The notes under the pieces were generated by a model, which did not search any database, was not told the origin of the DNA, and saw nothing but the letters and a program-made list of their open reading frames with translations. DNA of 64,000 bases from Methylomarinovum caldicuralii (lineage in GTDB: Bacteria; Pseudomonadota; Gammaproteobacteria; Methylococcales; Methylothermaceae), in NCBI RefSeq assembly GCF_033126985.1, contig NZ_AP024714.1, positions 1,938,990 to 2,002,989 of the forward strand, in the 5' to 3' direction. Below, in pieces: positions 18,540 through 26,703 of the stretch (the first letter of the stretch is position 1; each line of letters begins with the position of its first letter). The position numbers were made by a program, and so were the translations under genes.

Positions 18540-19673
18540 TCACCTTCGCAACAACAGATTCCCCAGCACCCGCTCGTACACTTCGGTCAGGGCGTCGAGA
18601 TCGGCCACCGCCACGTGCTCGTTGACCTGGTGGATGGTGGCGTTGACCGGCCCCAGCTCCAGCACCTGGGCGCCGGTGGGGGCGATGAAGCGGCCGTCGG
18701 AGGTGCCGCCGGCGGTGGACAGTTCGGCCTCGTGGCCCAGCACCTCCCTGAGAGCCTGCTGTACCGCGCCGATGATCTCGTCGCCGGCAGTCAGGAAGGG
18801 ATTGCCCGACAGGCGCCAGTCCAGTTCGTAGTCGAGGCCATAGTGGTCGAGGATCTCGGTCACCCGGCGCTGGATCTCCCCGGCGCTCAGCTCGGTGGAG
18901 AAGCGGAAGTTGAACTGGACGTCAAGATGGCCGGGGATGACGTTCTCGGCCCCGGTGCCGGCTTCGATATTGGCGATCTGGAAGGTGGTGAGGGGAAAGT
19001 GGTCGTTGCCCTCGTCCCAGACCTCGTTGACCAAGTGGTTCAGGGCCGGGGCGAACTGGTGGATGGGGTTTCTGGCCTTGTGGGGATAGGCCACGTGCCC
19101 CTGGACGCCGAAGACCCGCAGCATGCCGGTGAGGGAGCCGCGGCGCCCGATCTTGACCATATCCCCCAGCTTCGCCTCGCTGGAGGGCTCCCCCACCAGG
19201 CACCAGTCGATGGTTTCGTCGCGGGCCTGGAGCACCTCCACCACCTTCACCACCCCGTTGACGGCGATCCCCTCCTCGTCGGAGGTCAGCAGCACGGCGA
19301 TGGAACCGGCGTGATCCGGGTGCTTCTCCACGAAGCGGCGACAGGCGACGGTGAAGGCCGCCACCGCCCCCTTCATGTCGGCGGCGCCGCGGCCGTACAG
19401 TTTGCCCTCGTGGACGTGGGGCTCGAAGGGCGGGAAGGTCCAGTCAGCAAGATCGCCGGGGGGCACCACGTCAGTGTGGCCGAGGAACACCAACAGGGGC
19501 CGGGTGCTGCCGCGGCGCAGCCACAGGTTGCGGGTGTCGCCGAAGTCGAGGAATTCCGCCTCGAATCCCGAAGGCTCAAGCTTCTCCACGACCAGCTCCA
19601 TGCAGCCGGCGTCCTCCGGCGTCAGCGACGGGCGGGCGATCAGGGCCTTGGCTAGCTCCAGGGTTTCGCTCAC
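18540..19673 (-). CDS. dapE: Succinyl-diaminopimelate desuccinylase
   Basis: A 377-residue M20-family zinc peptidase that hydrolyses N-succinyl-LL-diaminopimelate in lysine and peptidoglycan synthesis. Metal-binding segments are [12 protein letters not shown] near residue 67, [14 protein letters not shown] near 95 and [13 protein letters not shown]. Two bases separate it from dapD, which acts two steps earlier. Confidence 0.95.
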   Translation of the reverse strand: MSETLELAKALIARPSLTPEDAGCMELVVEKLEPSGFEAEFLDFGDTRNLWLRRGSTRPLLVFLGHTDVVPPGDLADWTFPPFEPHVHEGKLYGRGAADMKGAVAAFTVACRRFVEKHPDHAGSIAVLLTSDEEGIAVNGVVKVVEVLQARDETIDWCLVGEPSSEAKLGDMVKIGRRGSLTGMLRVFGVQGHVAYPHKARNPIHQFAPALNHLVNEVWDEGNDHFPLTTFQIANIEAGTGAENVIPGHLDVQFNFRFSTELSAGEIQRRVTEILDHYGLDYELDWRLSGNPFLTAGDEIIGAVQQALREVLGHEAELSTAGGTSDGRFIAPTGAQVLELGPVNATIHQVNEHVAVADLDALTEVYERVLGNLLLRR

Positions 19674-19675
19674 GG

Positions 19676-20494
19676 TCAGTCCCTAAGCAGCTCGTTGATC
19701 CCCACCTTGCTACGGGTGCGCTCGTCCACCTGCTTGATGATGACCGCGCAGTAGAGGCTGTGGCTGCCGTCCTTGGCCGGCAGGCTGCCGGGCACCACCA
19801 CTGAGCCGGCGGGCACGCGGCCATAGCTGATCTCGCCGGTCTGGCGGTTGTAGATCTTGGTGGACTGGCCGATGTAGACCCCCATGGAGATCACCGCACC
19901 TTCCTCGACGATCACCCCCTCGACGATTTCCGAGCGGGCGCCGATGAAGCAGTTGTCCTCGATGATGGTGGGATTGGCCTGCAGCGGTTCCAGCACCCCG
20001 CCGATGCCGACCCCGCCGGACAGATGCACGTTCTTGCCGATCTGGGCGCAGGAACCCACCGTGGCCCAGGTGTCCACCATGGTGCCGGAATCCACGTAAG
20101 CGCCGATGTTGACGTAGGACGGCATCAGCACCGCCCCCGGCGCCACGTAGGCCCCGCGGCGGACATTGGCGAAGGGCACCACCCGCACCCCGTCGCGGCG
20201 GAAGTCCTCGGGGCGGTAGCCGGCGTATTTCAGCTCCACCTTGTCGTAGAAGTTGGTCGGCGCCCCGTCCATCATGCGGTTGTCGTTGAGGCGGAACGAC
20301 AGCAACACCGCCTTCTTGAGCCACTGGTTCACCACCCACTGGCCGTCCTTTTTCTCCGCTACCCGCGCCTGGCCGGAATCAAGCAGGCACAATGCCTGCT
20401 CCACCGCCTCGCGGATTTCCGCCGGGGCGCTTTGGGGGCTCAATTCGGTCCGCTTTTCGAAGGCGTCCTCGATGACACGCGCCAGTTCACTCAT
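19676..20494 (-). CDS. dapD: 2,3,4,5-tetrahydropyridine-2,6-dicarboxylate N-succinyltransferase
   Basis: A 272-residue left-handed beta-helix acyltransferase that succinylates tetrahydrodipicolinate. Hexapeptide-repeat region: [20 protein letters not shown], then [15 protein letters not shown]. The ATG at 20494 gives the normal N-terminus [15 protein letters not shown] and has AGGGA 8 bases upstream; a longer frame upstream is not needed. First gene of dapD-dapE-AIM24. Confidence 0.95.
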   Translation of the reverse strand: MSELARVIEDAFEKRTELSPQSAPAEIREAVEQALCLLDSGQARVAEKKDGQWVVNQWLKKAVLLSFRLNDNRMMDGAPTNFYDKVELKYAGYRPEDFRRDGVRVVPFANVRRGAYVAPGAVLMPSYVNIGAYVDSGTMVDTWATVGSCAQIGKNVHLSGGVGIGGVLEPLQANPTIIEDNCFIGARSEIVEGVIVEEGAVISMGVYIGQSTKIYNRQTGEISYGRVPAGSVVVPGSLPAKDGSHSLYCAVIIKQVDERTRSKVGINELLRD

Positions 20495-20532
20495 TGCGAT
20501 TTCCCTGCCATGGTTGTCGATGGAAACGGCAA

Positions 20533-20562
20533 AGCATACCCGCCATGCGCCAGCGGATTCAA
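20533..20562 (-). promoter_or_regulatory. Candidate sigma-70 promoter for dapD
   Basis: Minus strand TTGAAT (20557-20562), 18-base spacer, TATGCT (20533-20538). It overlaps the start of the divergent NlpC/P60 gene. Confidence 0.4.
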
Positions 20563-21009
20563 GCACAGCTCATTGGACTGGGGATTCTGGCTGCCGTGCT
20601 GGGCGGATGCGCAAACCATCCGCCCTAGCCCGCTGCTTCGGCAACACATCTGGGGGCGAGGATCGCCGCCACCGCACTGCGGTATCAGGGCGTGCCTTAC
20701 CGTTACGGCGGCAACGACCCCAGCGGCTTCGATTGCAGCGGCCTGGTCCAGTTCACCCACCGCCGCTTCGGCCTGGGCGTTCCCCGCACCGCCAGGCAAC
20801 AATGGCGCCACGCCTGCAAGATACCGGCCGAGGCGCTAAAGCCGGGCGACCTGCTGTTCTTCCGCCCCGCGCGCAAAGGCTGGCACGTGGGCATCTACGT
20901 AGGCGACGGCCATTTCGTCCACGCCCCTTCCGAGGGCAAGCGCATCCAACGCACCCGGCTCAACCGCTACTGGTGGCGGCATTTCATCGGGGCCGGGCGG
21001 TACTGGTGA
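20545..21009 (+). pseudogene. NlpC/P60 lipoprotein endopeptidase interrupted by an in-frame amber codon
   Basis: From ATG 20545 a lipoprotein signal peptide is read: basic start MRQRIQ, hydrophobic core, lipobox LGGC (cysteine 22). Codon 28 is TAG (20626-20628). The same frame continues into a complete NlpC/P60 domain: PYRYGGNDPSGFDCSGLVQF with the catalytic Cys, then KGWHVGIYVGDGHFVHAPSE with the catalytic His. Without the TAG it would be a 154-residue periplasmic peptidoglycan hydrolase. A GTG at 20692 could restart translation but would give a cytosolic fragment. Nonsense mutation, readthrough and sequencing error are all open. Confidence 0.8.
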
Positions 21010-21012
21010 GCT

Positions 21013-21441
21013 TCAGGCCCAGTACTTGCGCAGCCGCTTGAACCTTTCCAGTGCCGCCTTGACCTTGGCGGCGGTTTCCGGATCCTGAAGTTCGTTGTTG
21101 CGGTAGATGCGGTCGAGCAGGCCCTCCTTGACCAGGGCCTCCTTGATCCAGCGCTTGGCGAAGCGGTAGTTGGTGGGCACGGCGGCCAGTTCGCCGGTTT
21201 CCGGATTTTTGAACTGCTTGACCTGGGCGACTTCCTCGTCGCTGGGTTCGGGTTCGGCTGTGGCAGGCGCGGTTTCGGCGGCCGCCTCCGGCGCTTCAGG
21301 CTGGACCGGGGGCTGCGGCGGTGTCGGGGCAGTGGCTTCAGGTCCTTCCTCGTGGGGACAGCCCTTGACGGCCACGCTGATGAAAATGTACAGCGTGTAG
21401 ACTACGAACAACACGGTCAAAGCGACTAACAGTTCGAACAT
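21013..21441 (-). CDS. Small membrane-anchored protein with Pro/Ala linker, downstream of fhcC
   Basis: A 142-residue protein I do not recognise. An N-terminal transmembrane helix (residues 2-25, LLVALTVLFVVYTLYIFISV) is followed by a Pro/Ala/Glu-rich linker (about 30-72) and a compact charged C-terminal domain containing YRFAKRWIKEALVKEGLLD and AALERFKRLRKYW. GGAGG precedes the ATG. It follows fhcC by 31 bases on the same strand and may be the last gene of the fhc operon. A link to C1 metabolism is inferred only from position. Confidence 0.7.
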   Translation of the reverse strand: MFELLVALTVLFVVYTLYIFISVAVKGCPHEEGPEATAPTPPQPPVQPEAPEAAAETAPATAEPEPSDEEVAQVKQFKNPETGELAAVPTNYRFAKRWIKEALVKEGLLDRIYRNNELQDPETAAKVKAALERFKRLRKYWA

Positions 21442-21472
21442 GCATTTTCCTCCCCTCGTATCGTTATTCTAA

Positions 21473-22285
21473 CTAAGCGGCGCGGACCAGAATTTCCCCT
21501 CTCCCCACCGAGGCCAGGTCCCCGCCGTAGCGGCGCACCCGGTTGAAGGCGTTAGCCGGATCGGCAAAGCGGCTGTCGAGGTGGCGCAGGCCGGCGAACC
21601 ACAGCGGCAGGAATCCCAGGGTGTGGGTGCCGCAGTCACCATAGGTGGGAGGGACGGCTGCCGGCTGACGCCACAACAGCAGGGTGCCGCGGCGCAGGCC
21701 GTAACCGGGATTTTCCCCTACCTGTCCCATCACCGCGATGGTGCCGGCGATCAGGCGCGAACCGCAGTAAGCGCCGGCGTTCCCTTCCACCAAAATGATC
21801 CCGCGGCGCAACTGATCGCCGCAGCGGTCGCCGGCATCCCCCTTCACCAGCACGATGCCGCCGCGCATGCCGCGTTTGTCCCCGGGCAGGGCGGCGCCGA
21901 GGAAATCTCCGGCGTTGCCGTCGATCTGCCCCAGGCCGCCGCGCAGCTCGCAGGCGGCGAAAAGATCGACATCGCCCTTGACATGCAGCCGGCCCGAACG
22001 CATCCCCATGCCGGCATAGGCGCCCGCATTCCCTTCCACGGTGATGTCGAGATCGCGGGCATCGCGGCCGATGTAGTCGAGCTTGCGGCAGTCGCCGCGC
22101 AGCACCAGGCGGGCGGTGTCCTCCCCTTCCAGCGTGAACAGCTCGTCCACACGCCAGCGGCGTTTTCCAGCCCAGAGCCTGAGGGCGGCGATTTCCGCCG
22201 GGGTCAGTTCCCGGGCTGCCGACAACGGGCTCATATCCACCCGCTGGCGGGGTTCTTCCTTCAGGGTCAAAGTCAGCGCGCTCAT
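21473..22285 (-). CDS. fhcC: Formyltransferase/hydrolase complex subunit C (formylmethanofuran dehydrogenase C-like)
   Basis: A 270-residue subunit of the formyltransferase/hydrolase complex. It has the beta-helical FmdC/GltB C-terminal fold made of repeated G-x-x-x-G-x-x-x-G turns: AGAYAGMGMRSGRLHVKGDV, GDAGDRCGDQLRRGIILVEG and AGAYCGSRLIAGTIAVMGQ. The ATG at 22285 overlaps the fhcD stop (ATGA), supporting this start over a longer frame. The complex releases formate from formyl-methanofuran-like carrier. Confidence 0.92.
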   Translation of the reverse strand: MSALTLTLKEEPRQRVDMSPLSAARELTPAEIAALRLWAGKRRWRVDELFTLEGEDTARLVLRGDCRKLDYIGRDARDLDITVEGNAGAYAGMGMRSGRLHVKGDVDLFAACELRGGLGQIDGNAGDFLGAALPGDKRGMRGGIVLVKGDAGDRCGDQLRRGIILVEGNAGAYCGSRLIAGTIAVMGQVGENPGYGLRRGTLLLWRQPAAVPPTYGDCGTHTLGFLPLWFAGLRHLDSRFADPANAFNRVRRYGGDLASVGRGEILVRAA

Positions 22286-23178
22286 GTCATGATCTCCCGC
22301 AGGTGAAAGTGGAAGGGCCCCAGTTTGCCGCCGTAGTTGCCGGCGCTGATGCGGCGGATGCCGGCCCCGGCCCCCAGCTGGCACACCGCCTCGATGCCGG
22401 CGCGCATGGCCCTGTCGATGTCTTCCTTGGTCAGACCGTCGATGACGATCTCCATCACCGATTCGATCTCCGGCGACAGCTGGGTTTTCGTCACCCCTTT
22501 CAGGGTCGGGCAGAAGGCGTCGTTGGTGGAGGCGTTGAGGGCTTTGTACTTGGATCCCACCTTGGAACCGGAGCGCACCACCCCGCCGGGAAACGGCATG
22601 ATGACGTTGGGGATCTCTTTCATCGCCGCCACCGCCGCCTCACACGCCGCCAGGGCCTGGGGCTGGGATTCGGCCAGGATCAGGAAATTGCCGCCGCCGA
22701 CCGCATCCACCATGCCAGTGGTCTCCTCGGCCAAAAATTCGCCGTCCATCACCGGGATGCGCCAGTAGCGTTTGCCGCCGATCTTCTTCGACATCTGGAA
22801 GCCGTCACCGAAGAAGCGCAGGTTCTTGCCCAGGGGAATCGGCTTGCCCCCCTCGATGCCGGCGAACAGGGCCGAGGTGGGCGAGGTCAGCACGCACTGG
22901 CCGGCGCGGGTTTCCAGCTGCTTGGCCAGCCCCTTGCCGCCCATGGCGAAGATCAGCACCGCCACCCCGGGGCGGCCGTCCGGCGTCTCCTCCGGGCTCA
23001 GCTCGCGCTCGATGCCGGCCTCGCAGCCGCAGGCGATCACCGAGGTGGCGAAACCCGTCATGGCGCGGGCGCTGTGGTAGGCCCACTCCAGGTTCTGGGC
23101 GGTGATGATGGCGCGGGTGGCCTTCATGGGGAAGGCTTCGGCGAAGGTGTCGTCGATGTGGATGCCGTTGATGACCAT
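22282..23178 (-). CDS. fhcD: Formylmethanofuran--tetrahydromethanopterin formyltransferase
   Basis: A 298-residue formyltransferase (Ftr family) that moves the formyl group from formyl-H4MPT to the methanofuran analogue bound by the Fhc complex. Visible marks are the N-terminus MVINGIHIDDTFAEAFPMKA, MPFPGGVVRSGSKVGSKYK, and the C-terminal GAGAGIRRISAGNYGGKLG. Starts at the ATG at 23178, overlapping the fhcA stop by one base (TGATG). Confidence 0.95.
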   Translation of the reverse strand: MVINGIHIDDTFAEAFPMKATRAIITAQNLEWAYHSARAMTGFATSVIACGCEAGIERELSPEETPDGRPGVAVLIFAMGGKGLAKQLETRAGQCVLTSPTSALFAGIEGGKPIPLGKNLRFFGDGFQMSKKIGGKRYWRIPVMDGEFLAEETTGMVDAVGGGNFLILAESQPQALAACEAAVAAMKEIPNVIMPFPGGVVRSGSKVGSKYKALNASTNDAFCPTLKGVTKTQLSPEIESVMEIVIDGLTKEDIDRAMRAGIEAVCQLGAGAGIRRISAGNYGGKLGPFHFHLREIMT

Positions 23179-24839
23179 CAGCCCTGCCCTCCGCACGGAT
23201 GCACGGTGACGCTGCCACGGCCGTCCTCGGCGATCTCCTCGTCACGGAGGATGAAGTTGTCCAGTTTCATGGTCATGTAGCGGTCGAAGTAATCGGCCAG
23301 TTGCTTTTCGATGCCGGCATCGTAGTCCGGCTTGACGGTGTGGGTGGTGCCCCAGGTGACGCCGACCACCCGGCCGTCCTTCACCACCAGCTCGCCGTTC
23401 TTGAACACGTAGGCCGGCCTGGAGAACATGGCCTCCACGTCCTCGTTGGGGGTATAGACGGTGATGTCGGCCGCCGCCCCCGCCCCCAGATGGCCGCGGT
23501 CGTCCAGGCCCACCAGCCTGGCGGCCCCGGCGCGGGTCATGATGGCGATTTCGTAGAGGCTGTATTCGCGCTCGATGGAGGCCAGGGTGGTCATCTTCTG
23601 CGCCTCCGGGTGCAGGCGCGAGAGCTGCGCGTTGCGGAAGGTCCGGTCCATGAGCAGGCGGATCAGGTGCGGGTAGCTGGTGAACGGCGCCCCGTTGGGG
23701 TGGTCGGTGGTGAGAAACACCCGCCACGGGTCGTCCACCAGCAGGAAGATCTCCAGACCGATGGCCCACTGCAGGGCGTTGACGAAGTTCTGGTCCCGGT
23801 ACTTGAACGGCACCACCCCGCAGCCGGCGTCGCACTCGATGTCCATGCATACCCACTTCTTCGGATGGGCGTGACCGGCGTTGGCATGCTGGTGCATGTT
23901 GTCGCCGGAGGCGGTGACCGTCTGCCCGAACAGGACCTGGCCCACGTCCACGGTGATGTTGGGATTGGCGTTGACCGCCTCGGCGATCCGCGCCGCCCCG
24001 GAGGAGAACTTGAAATCCCCCTCGGTGCCGTAGCTGTGGAACTGGATGTGGGTCAGGTGCATGGGCAGGCCCTCGATGCCGGAAATGGTCTTGAGGCTGG
24101 TTTCCACGTTGCCCGGCACCCCCAGGTTGCAGCCGTGGACGTGGAGCGGATGGGGCACGCCCAGTTCATGCACTGCGGTGGCCAGGGTTTTGAGCACCTG
24201 GCGCGGGGTGACGCCGTAGTAGGCGTGTTGCTCGTCCAGGTCCAGGGCCCGCTGGTTGAACTTGAAGGCACTGATACCGCCGGGGTTGACCACCTTGATA
24301 CCGATGCACTGGGTGGCGTTCAGGGTCCAGGCGACGTAATCGTTGATGATCTGCTGATCGGCGCCGTCGCGCAGCAGCCGCAGCAGGAAATCGTCGCTGC
24401 CGAGCATGGCGTAGCCGCCCTTGTCGAGGATGGGAATGTCGCCCATCTCCATGTGGGCCTGGCGGGCGTTGACCGGAAGCACTGCCGGTTCGAAGGCGGC
24501 GGTAAAGCCCATCTCGGCGTAACGATAGCCGGTGGTCAGGGTGCTGGGGGCGGCATGGCCGCAACCGGAACGCAGCCGCTCGGTATGGTACTGGGGATCG
24601 GCGCGGTGGTCCTCCGGCAGCATCGTACGGGCGATGTTGACCTTGCCGCCGCCGATGTGGGTGTGCATGTCGATGGCGCCGGCCATGACGATCTTGCCGG
24701 ACAGGTCGTATTCCCGATCGACCCGTGCTCCCGGCGGCGGCTCGACGATGCGGCCGTCCTGGACGTAGAGGTCGCGCACCTGGCCGTCGATGCCGTGGGC
24801 CGGATCGTAAACGGTGCCTCCCTTGAGTTCGATCAGCAT
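23178..24839 (-). CDS. fhcA: Formyltransferase/hydrolase complex subunit A (formylmethanofuran dehydrogenase A-like)
   Basis: A 553-residue amidohydrolase-fold subunit that hydrolyses the formyl carrier to formate. The metal-binding HxH is in GAIDMHTHIGGG near residue 57. Further conserved segments are PHPLHVHGCNLGVPGNVE, AGHAHPKKWVCMDIECDAG and VFLTTDHPNGAPFTSYPHLI, with the metal-site aspartate. Transcribed after the DUF3592-like gene with a 28-base gap. Confidence 0.95.
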   Translation of the reverse strand: MLIELKGGTVYDPAHGIDGQVRDLYVQDGRIVEPPPGARVDREYDLSGKIVMAGAIDMHTHIGGGKVNIARTMLPEDHRADPQYHTERLRSGCGHAAPSTLTTGYRYAEMGFTAAFEPAVLPVNARQAHMEMGDIPILDKGGYAMLGSDDFLLRLLRDGADQQIINDYVAWTLNATQCIGIKVVNPGGISAFKFNQRALDLDEQHAYYGVTPRQVLKTLATAVHELGVPHPLHVHGCNLGVPGNVETSLKTISGIEGLPMHLTHIQFHSYGTEGDFKFSSGAARIAEAVNANPNITVDVGQVLFGQTVTASGDNMHQHANAGHAHPKKWVCMDIECDAGCGVVPFKYRDQNFVNALQWAIGLEIFLLVDDPWRVFLTTDHPNGAPFTSYPHLIRLLMDRTFRNAQLSRLHPEAQKMTTLASIEREYSLYEIAIMTRAGAARLVGLDDRGHLGAGAAADITVYTPNEDVEAMFSRPAYVFKNGELVVKDGRVVGVTWGTTHTVKPDYDAGIEKQLADYFDRYMTMKLDNFILRDEEIAEDGRGSVTVHPCGGQG

Positions 24840-24867
24840 ATCGGCTCCCTGTTCGTTGGGTTGAAGA

Positions 24868-25350
24868 TCATTGCCCGGCTCCCGCGTATTGCGCCACCAT
24901 CTCCACCAGCACCGCGAACACCGCCAGCATGAAGACCACCGCCAGGGCCACCAACTCCAGCAGCACCTTGGGAATGCCCAGCTCCAGATAGGCTTCGGTG
25001 GGATTTTTGGGATTGTAAAGCACGGTGACCTGCTTGCCTTCCTGATAGCGCTTCAGGATCTCGCGGTGGAAGGCTTCGCGGTTGGTGTAGATGTAATCGG
25101 GGTGGATGCGGTGGCCGTGATAGGTACGCCCGCCGCCCTGGTATTCGTAACTGACGTGGACGCCGAACAGCCTGGCGCCGGTGCGGGGATGTTCGTCAGC
25201 ATCCAGCCGGGTGGCGACGATCCGCCCCGAGGCCTTGCGCCAGGTGGCCGAGCGCAGCACGTAGTGGCGGATCACGTAGATCGCCAGAGCGACGGCGATG
25301 CCGACGACCAGAACGGCGGCGATCAGGGTGGCGAGCAATTGGGTCGTCAT
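24868..25350 (-). CDS. DUF3592-like two-helix membrane protein inside the fhc operon
   Basis: A 160-residue membrane protein. An N-terminal transmembrane helix (about residues 6-28) and a C-terminal one (about 130-153) flank a soluble domain with WRKASGRIVATRLD, VHVSYEYQGGGRTYHGHRI and VTVLYNPKNPTEAYLELG, which is the DUF3592 pattern. Its ATG at 25350 overlaps the fhcB stop by one base (TGATG). Role unknown; the tight coupling between fhcB and fhcA suggests a function linked to the Fhc complex or its membrane association (inference). Confidence 0.8.
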   Translation of the reverse strand: MTTQLLATLIAAVLVVGIAVALAIYVIRHYVLRSATWRKASGRIVATRLDADEHPRTGARLFGVHVSYEYQGGGRTYHGHRIHPDYIYTNREAFHREILKRYQEGKQVTVLYNPKNPTEAYLELGIPKVLLELVALAVVFMLAVFAVLVEMVAQYAGAGQ

Positions 25351-26624
25351 CACCGCAGCCGGGCCTCGATGGCCTGCAGCACCTCGGCGGCGCTGGGCAG
25401 TTCCGTCTCCCGCAGGCGGTACAGCCGCACCGCCACCACGTTGTCGGTGCGGTAGGTGTGGCCGGCGTGGTCGATGCCGGGGCAACCCACCGGAATGAAC
25501 ACCTCCGGCTCCCGATCCAGGGTCATGCCGCAGCGGCCGACGACCACCTGGGGAATGTCGGCTGCCGGCGGCGTCTGGGTGGCGTCGAAGGCCGCCAGCC
25601 ACAGCAGGGCGTCGGCCTCACCGCCCGCCAGCAGCCGGCCGGCGGCGTTGAGCCAAGGATCGTAGTTGGGCGCCCCGCGGCGGAAATCCACCCGCAGCGG
25701 GAAGCCTGTCTGCCAGCCGCACACCTGGGTGACGGTCTGATCCCCATTCTTGCCGCCCAGAGGCAGACCGCTGCAGCGGGTGGTGCGGTTGATTTCCTTG
25801 ACCAGCTCGCACAGGTTCTGCACCGTCAGCTCGGCGTGATCCCAGGCCAACGCCCCGGCGGCCCAGACCACCACCCCGTAGCGGGCTGCCTTGAGCGCCT
25901 CGGCCAAATTCCGCAGCTCGGCGACATTGATGCCGCCGACGCTTTCGGCCGTCACCGGGGCGTCCTTGGCCAGGGCCCGCAAGGCCGCCACCACTTGGGG
26001 CAGGTCGCTGTCTTCACAGGCCAGTACCCGGGGCGGCGTTCCATCCGGCGCAGTGGCGCTGGTTCCCGAAGGCGCCCTGCCCAGGAATGTCACTTGGCGC
26101 TCACCGGCGGCAACGAACATGCCGTCCTGCCATACGTGGCGTTCGAAGAAGCGGGGAAAGGCGGCATCGATGTCGCAGCCGACCACCACGATCAAGTCGG
26201 CGCGGTTCTTCACTTCCGCCAGGGTGCAGGTCATCCAGCCGGAATCCTGCAGCACCAGCAGGTTGCGGAGGCTGGCCTCGGCGTTGACGGTATCGACCAC
26301 CGCCCCCAGCCGGTCGGCCAGGGACAGGGCGGCGCGGACACCGTTGACGTCGGCGGCCATGCCGGCAAACAGCGGCGCCTCGGCCCTGCCCAGAATCCCC
26401 GCCGCCTCGGCGACGGCGGTTTCCAGATCCACCGGTTTTCCCCGAACCCGGGGGCGGGTATCCCCCAACGGCTGCTCGAAACCGGCCCGGGTGACGGCAT
26501 CGCCGTTTTCCACCACCTCGACCCGGCCGTCGTCCCCGACCCGGAGGGTCAGGTCATCGGCGGCGATTCCACAGAAGGGACTGGGCACCTCCGTCCACAA
26601 TCCCGGCTCGATCCTCTTAGCCAT
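25350..26624 (-). CDS. fhcB: Formyltransferase/hydrolase complex subunit B (formylmethanofuran dehydrogenase B-like)
   Basis: A 424-residue homologue of the molybdopterin/tungsten subunit of formylmethanofuran dehydrogenase. In methylotrophs it is thought to be structural, because the complex works as a hydrolase rather than a redox enzyme. Visible segments are PSPFCGIAADDLTLRV at the N-terminus, CTLAEVKNRADLIVVVGCDI and VFIPVGCPGIDHAGHTYRTD. First gene of the operon, with TATAAT upstream. Confidence 0.93.
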   Translation of the reverse strand: MAKRIEPGLWTEVPSPFCGIAADDLTLRVGDDGRVEVVENGDAVTRAGFEQPLGDTRPRVRGKPVDLETAVAEAAGILGRAEAPLFAGMAADVNGVRAALSLADRLGAVVDTVNAEASLRNLLVLQDSGWMTCTLAEVKNRADLIVVVGCDIDAAFPRFFERHVWQDGMFVAAGERQVTFLGRAPSGTSATAPDGTPPRVLACEDSDLPQVVAALRALAKDAPVTAESVGGINVAELRNLAEALKAARYGVVVWAAGALAWDHAELTVQNLCELVKEINRTTRCSGLPLGGKNGDQTVTQVCGWQTGFPLRVDFRRGAPNYDPWLNAAGRLLAGGEADALLWLAAFDATQTPPAADIPQVVVGRCGMTLDREPEVFIPVGCPGIDHAGHTYRTDNVVAVRLYRLRETELPSAAEVLQAIEARLR

Positions 26625-26656
26625 CGGCGCTCCCTGTACTGTTGGGTATTCGCCGC

Positions 26657-26662
26657 ATTATA
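26657..26662 (-). promoter_or_regulatory. Candidate -10 box of the fhc operon
   Basis: TATAAT on the minus strand 32 bases upstream of the fhcB ATG; TTCCCC lies 16 bases further upstream. The truncated ISAs1 copy begins only about 40 bases beyond it. Confidence 0.45.
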
Positions 26663-26703
26663 GCAACTGAACCTGCGGGGGGAAGGCCGGATCACCATTC
26701 CCG

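Noticed and set aside
26694-26703. Target-site duplication for ISAs1 copy 1
   Set aside because: The right end of this copy is missing, so no matching flank exists to compare.
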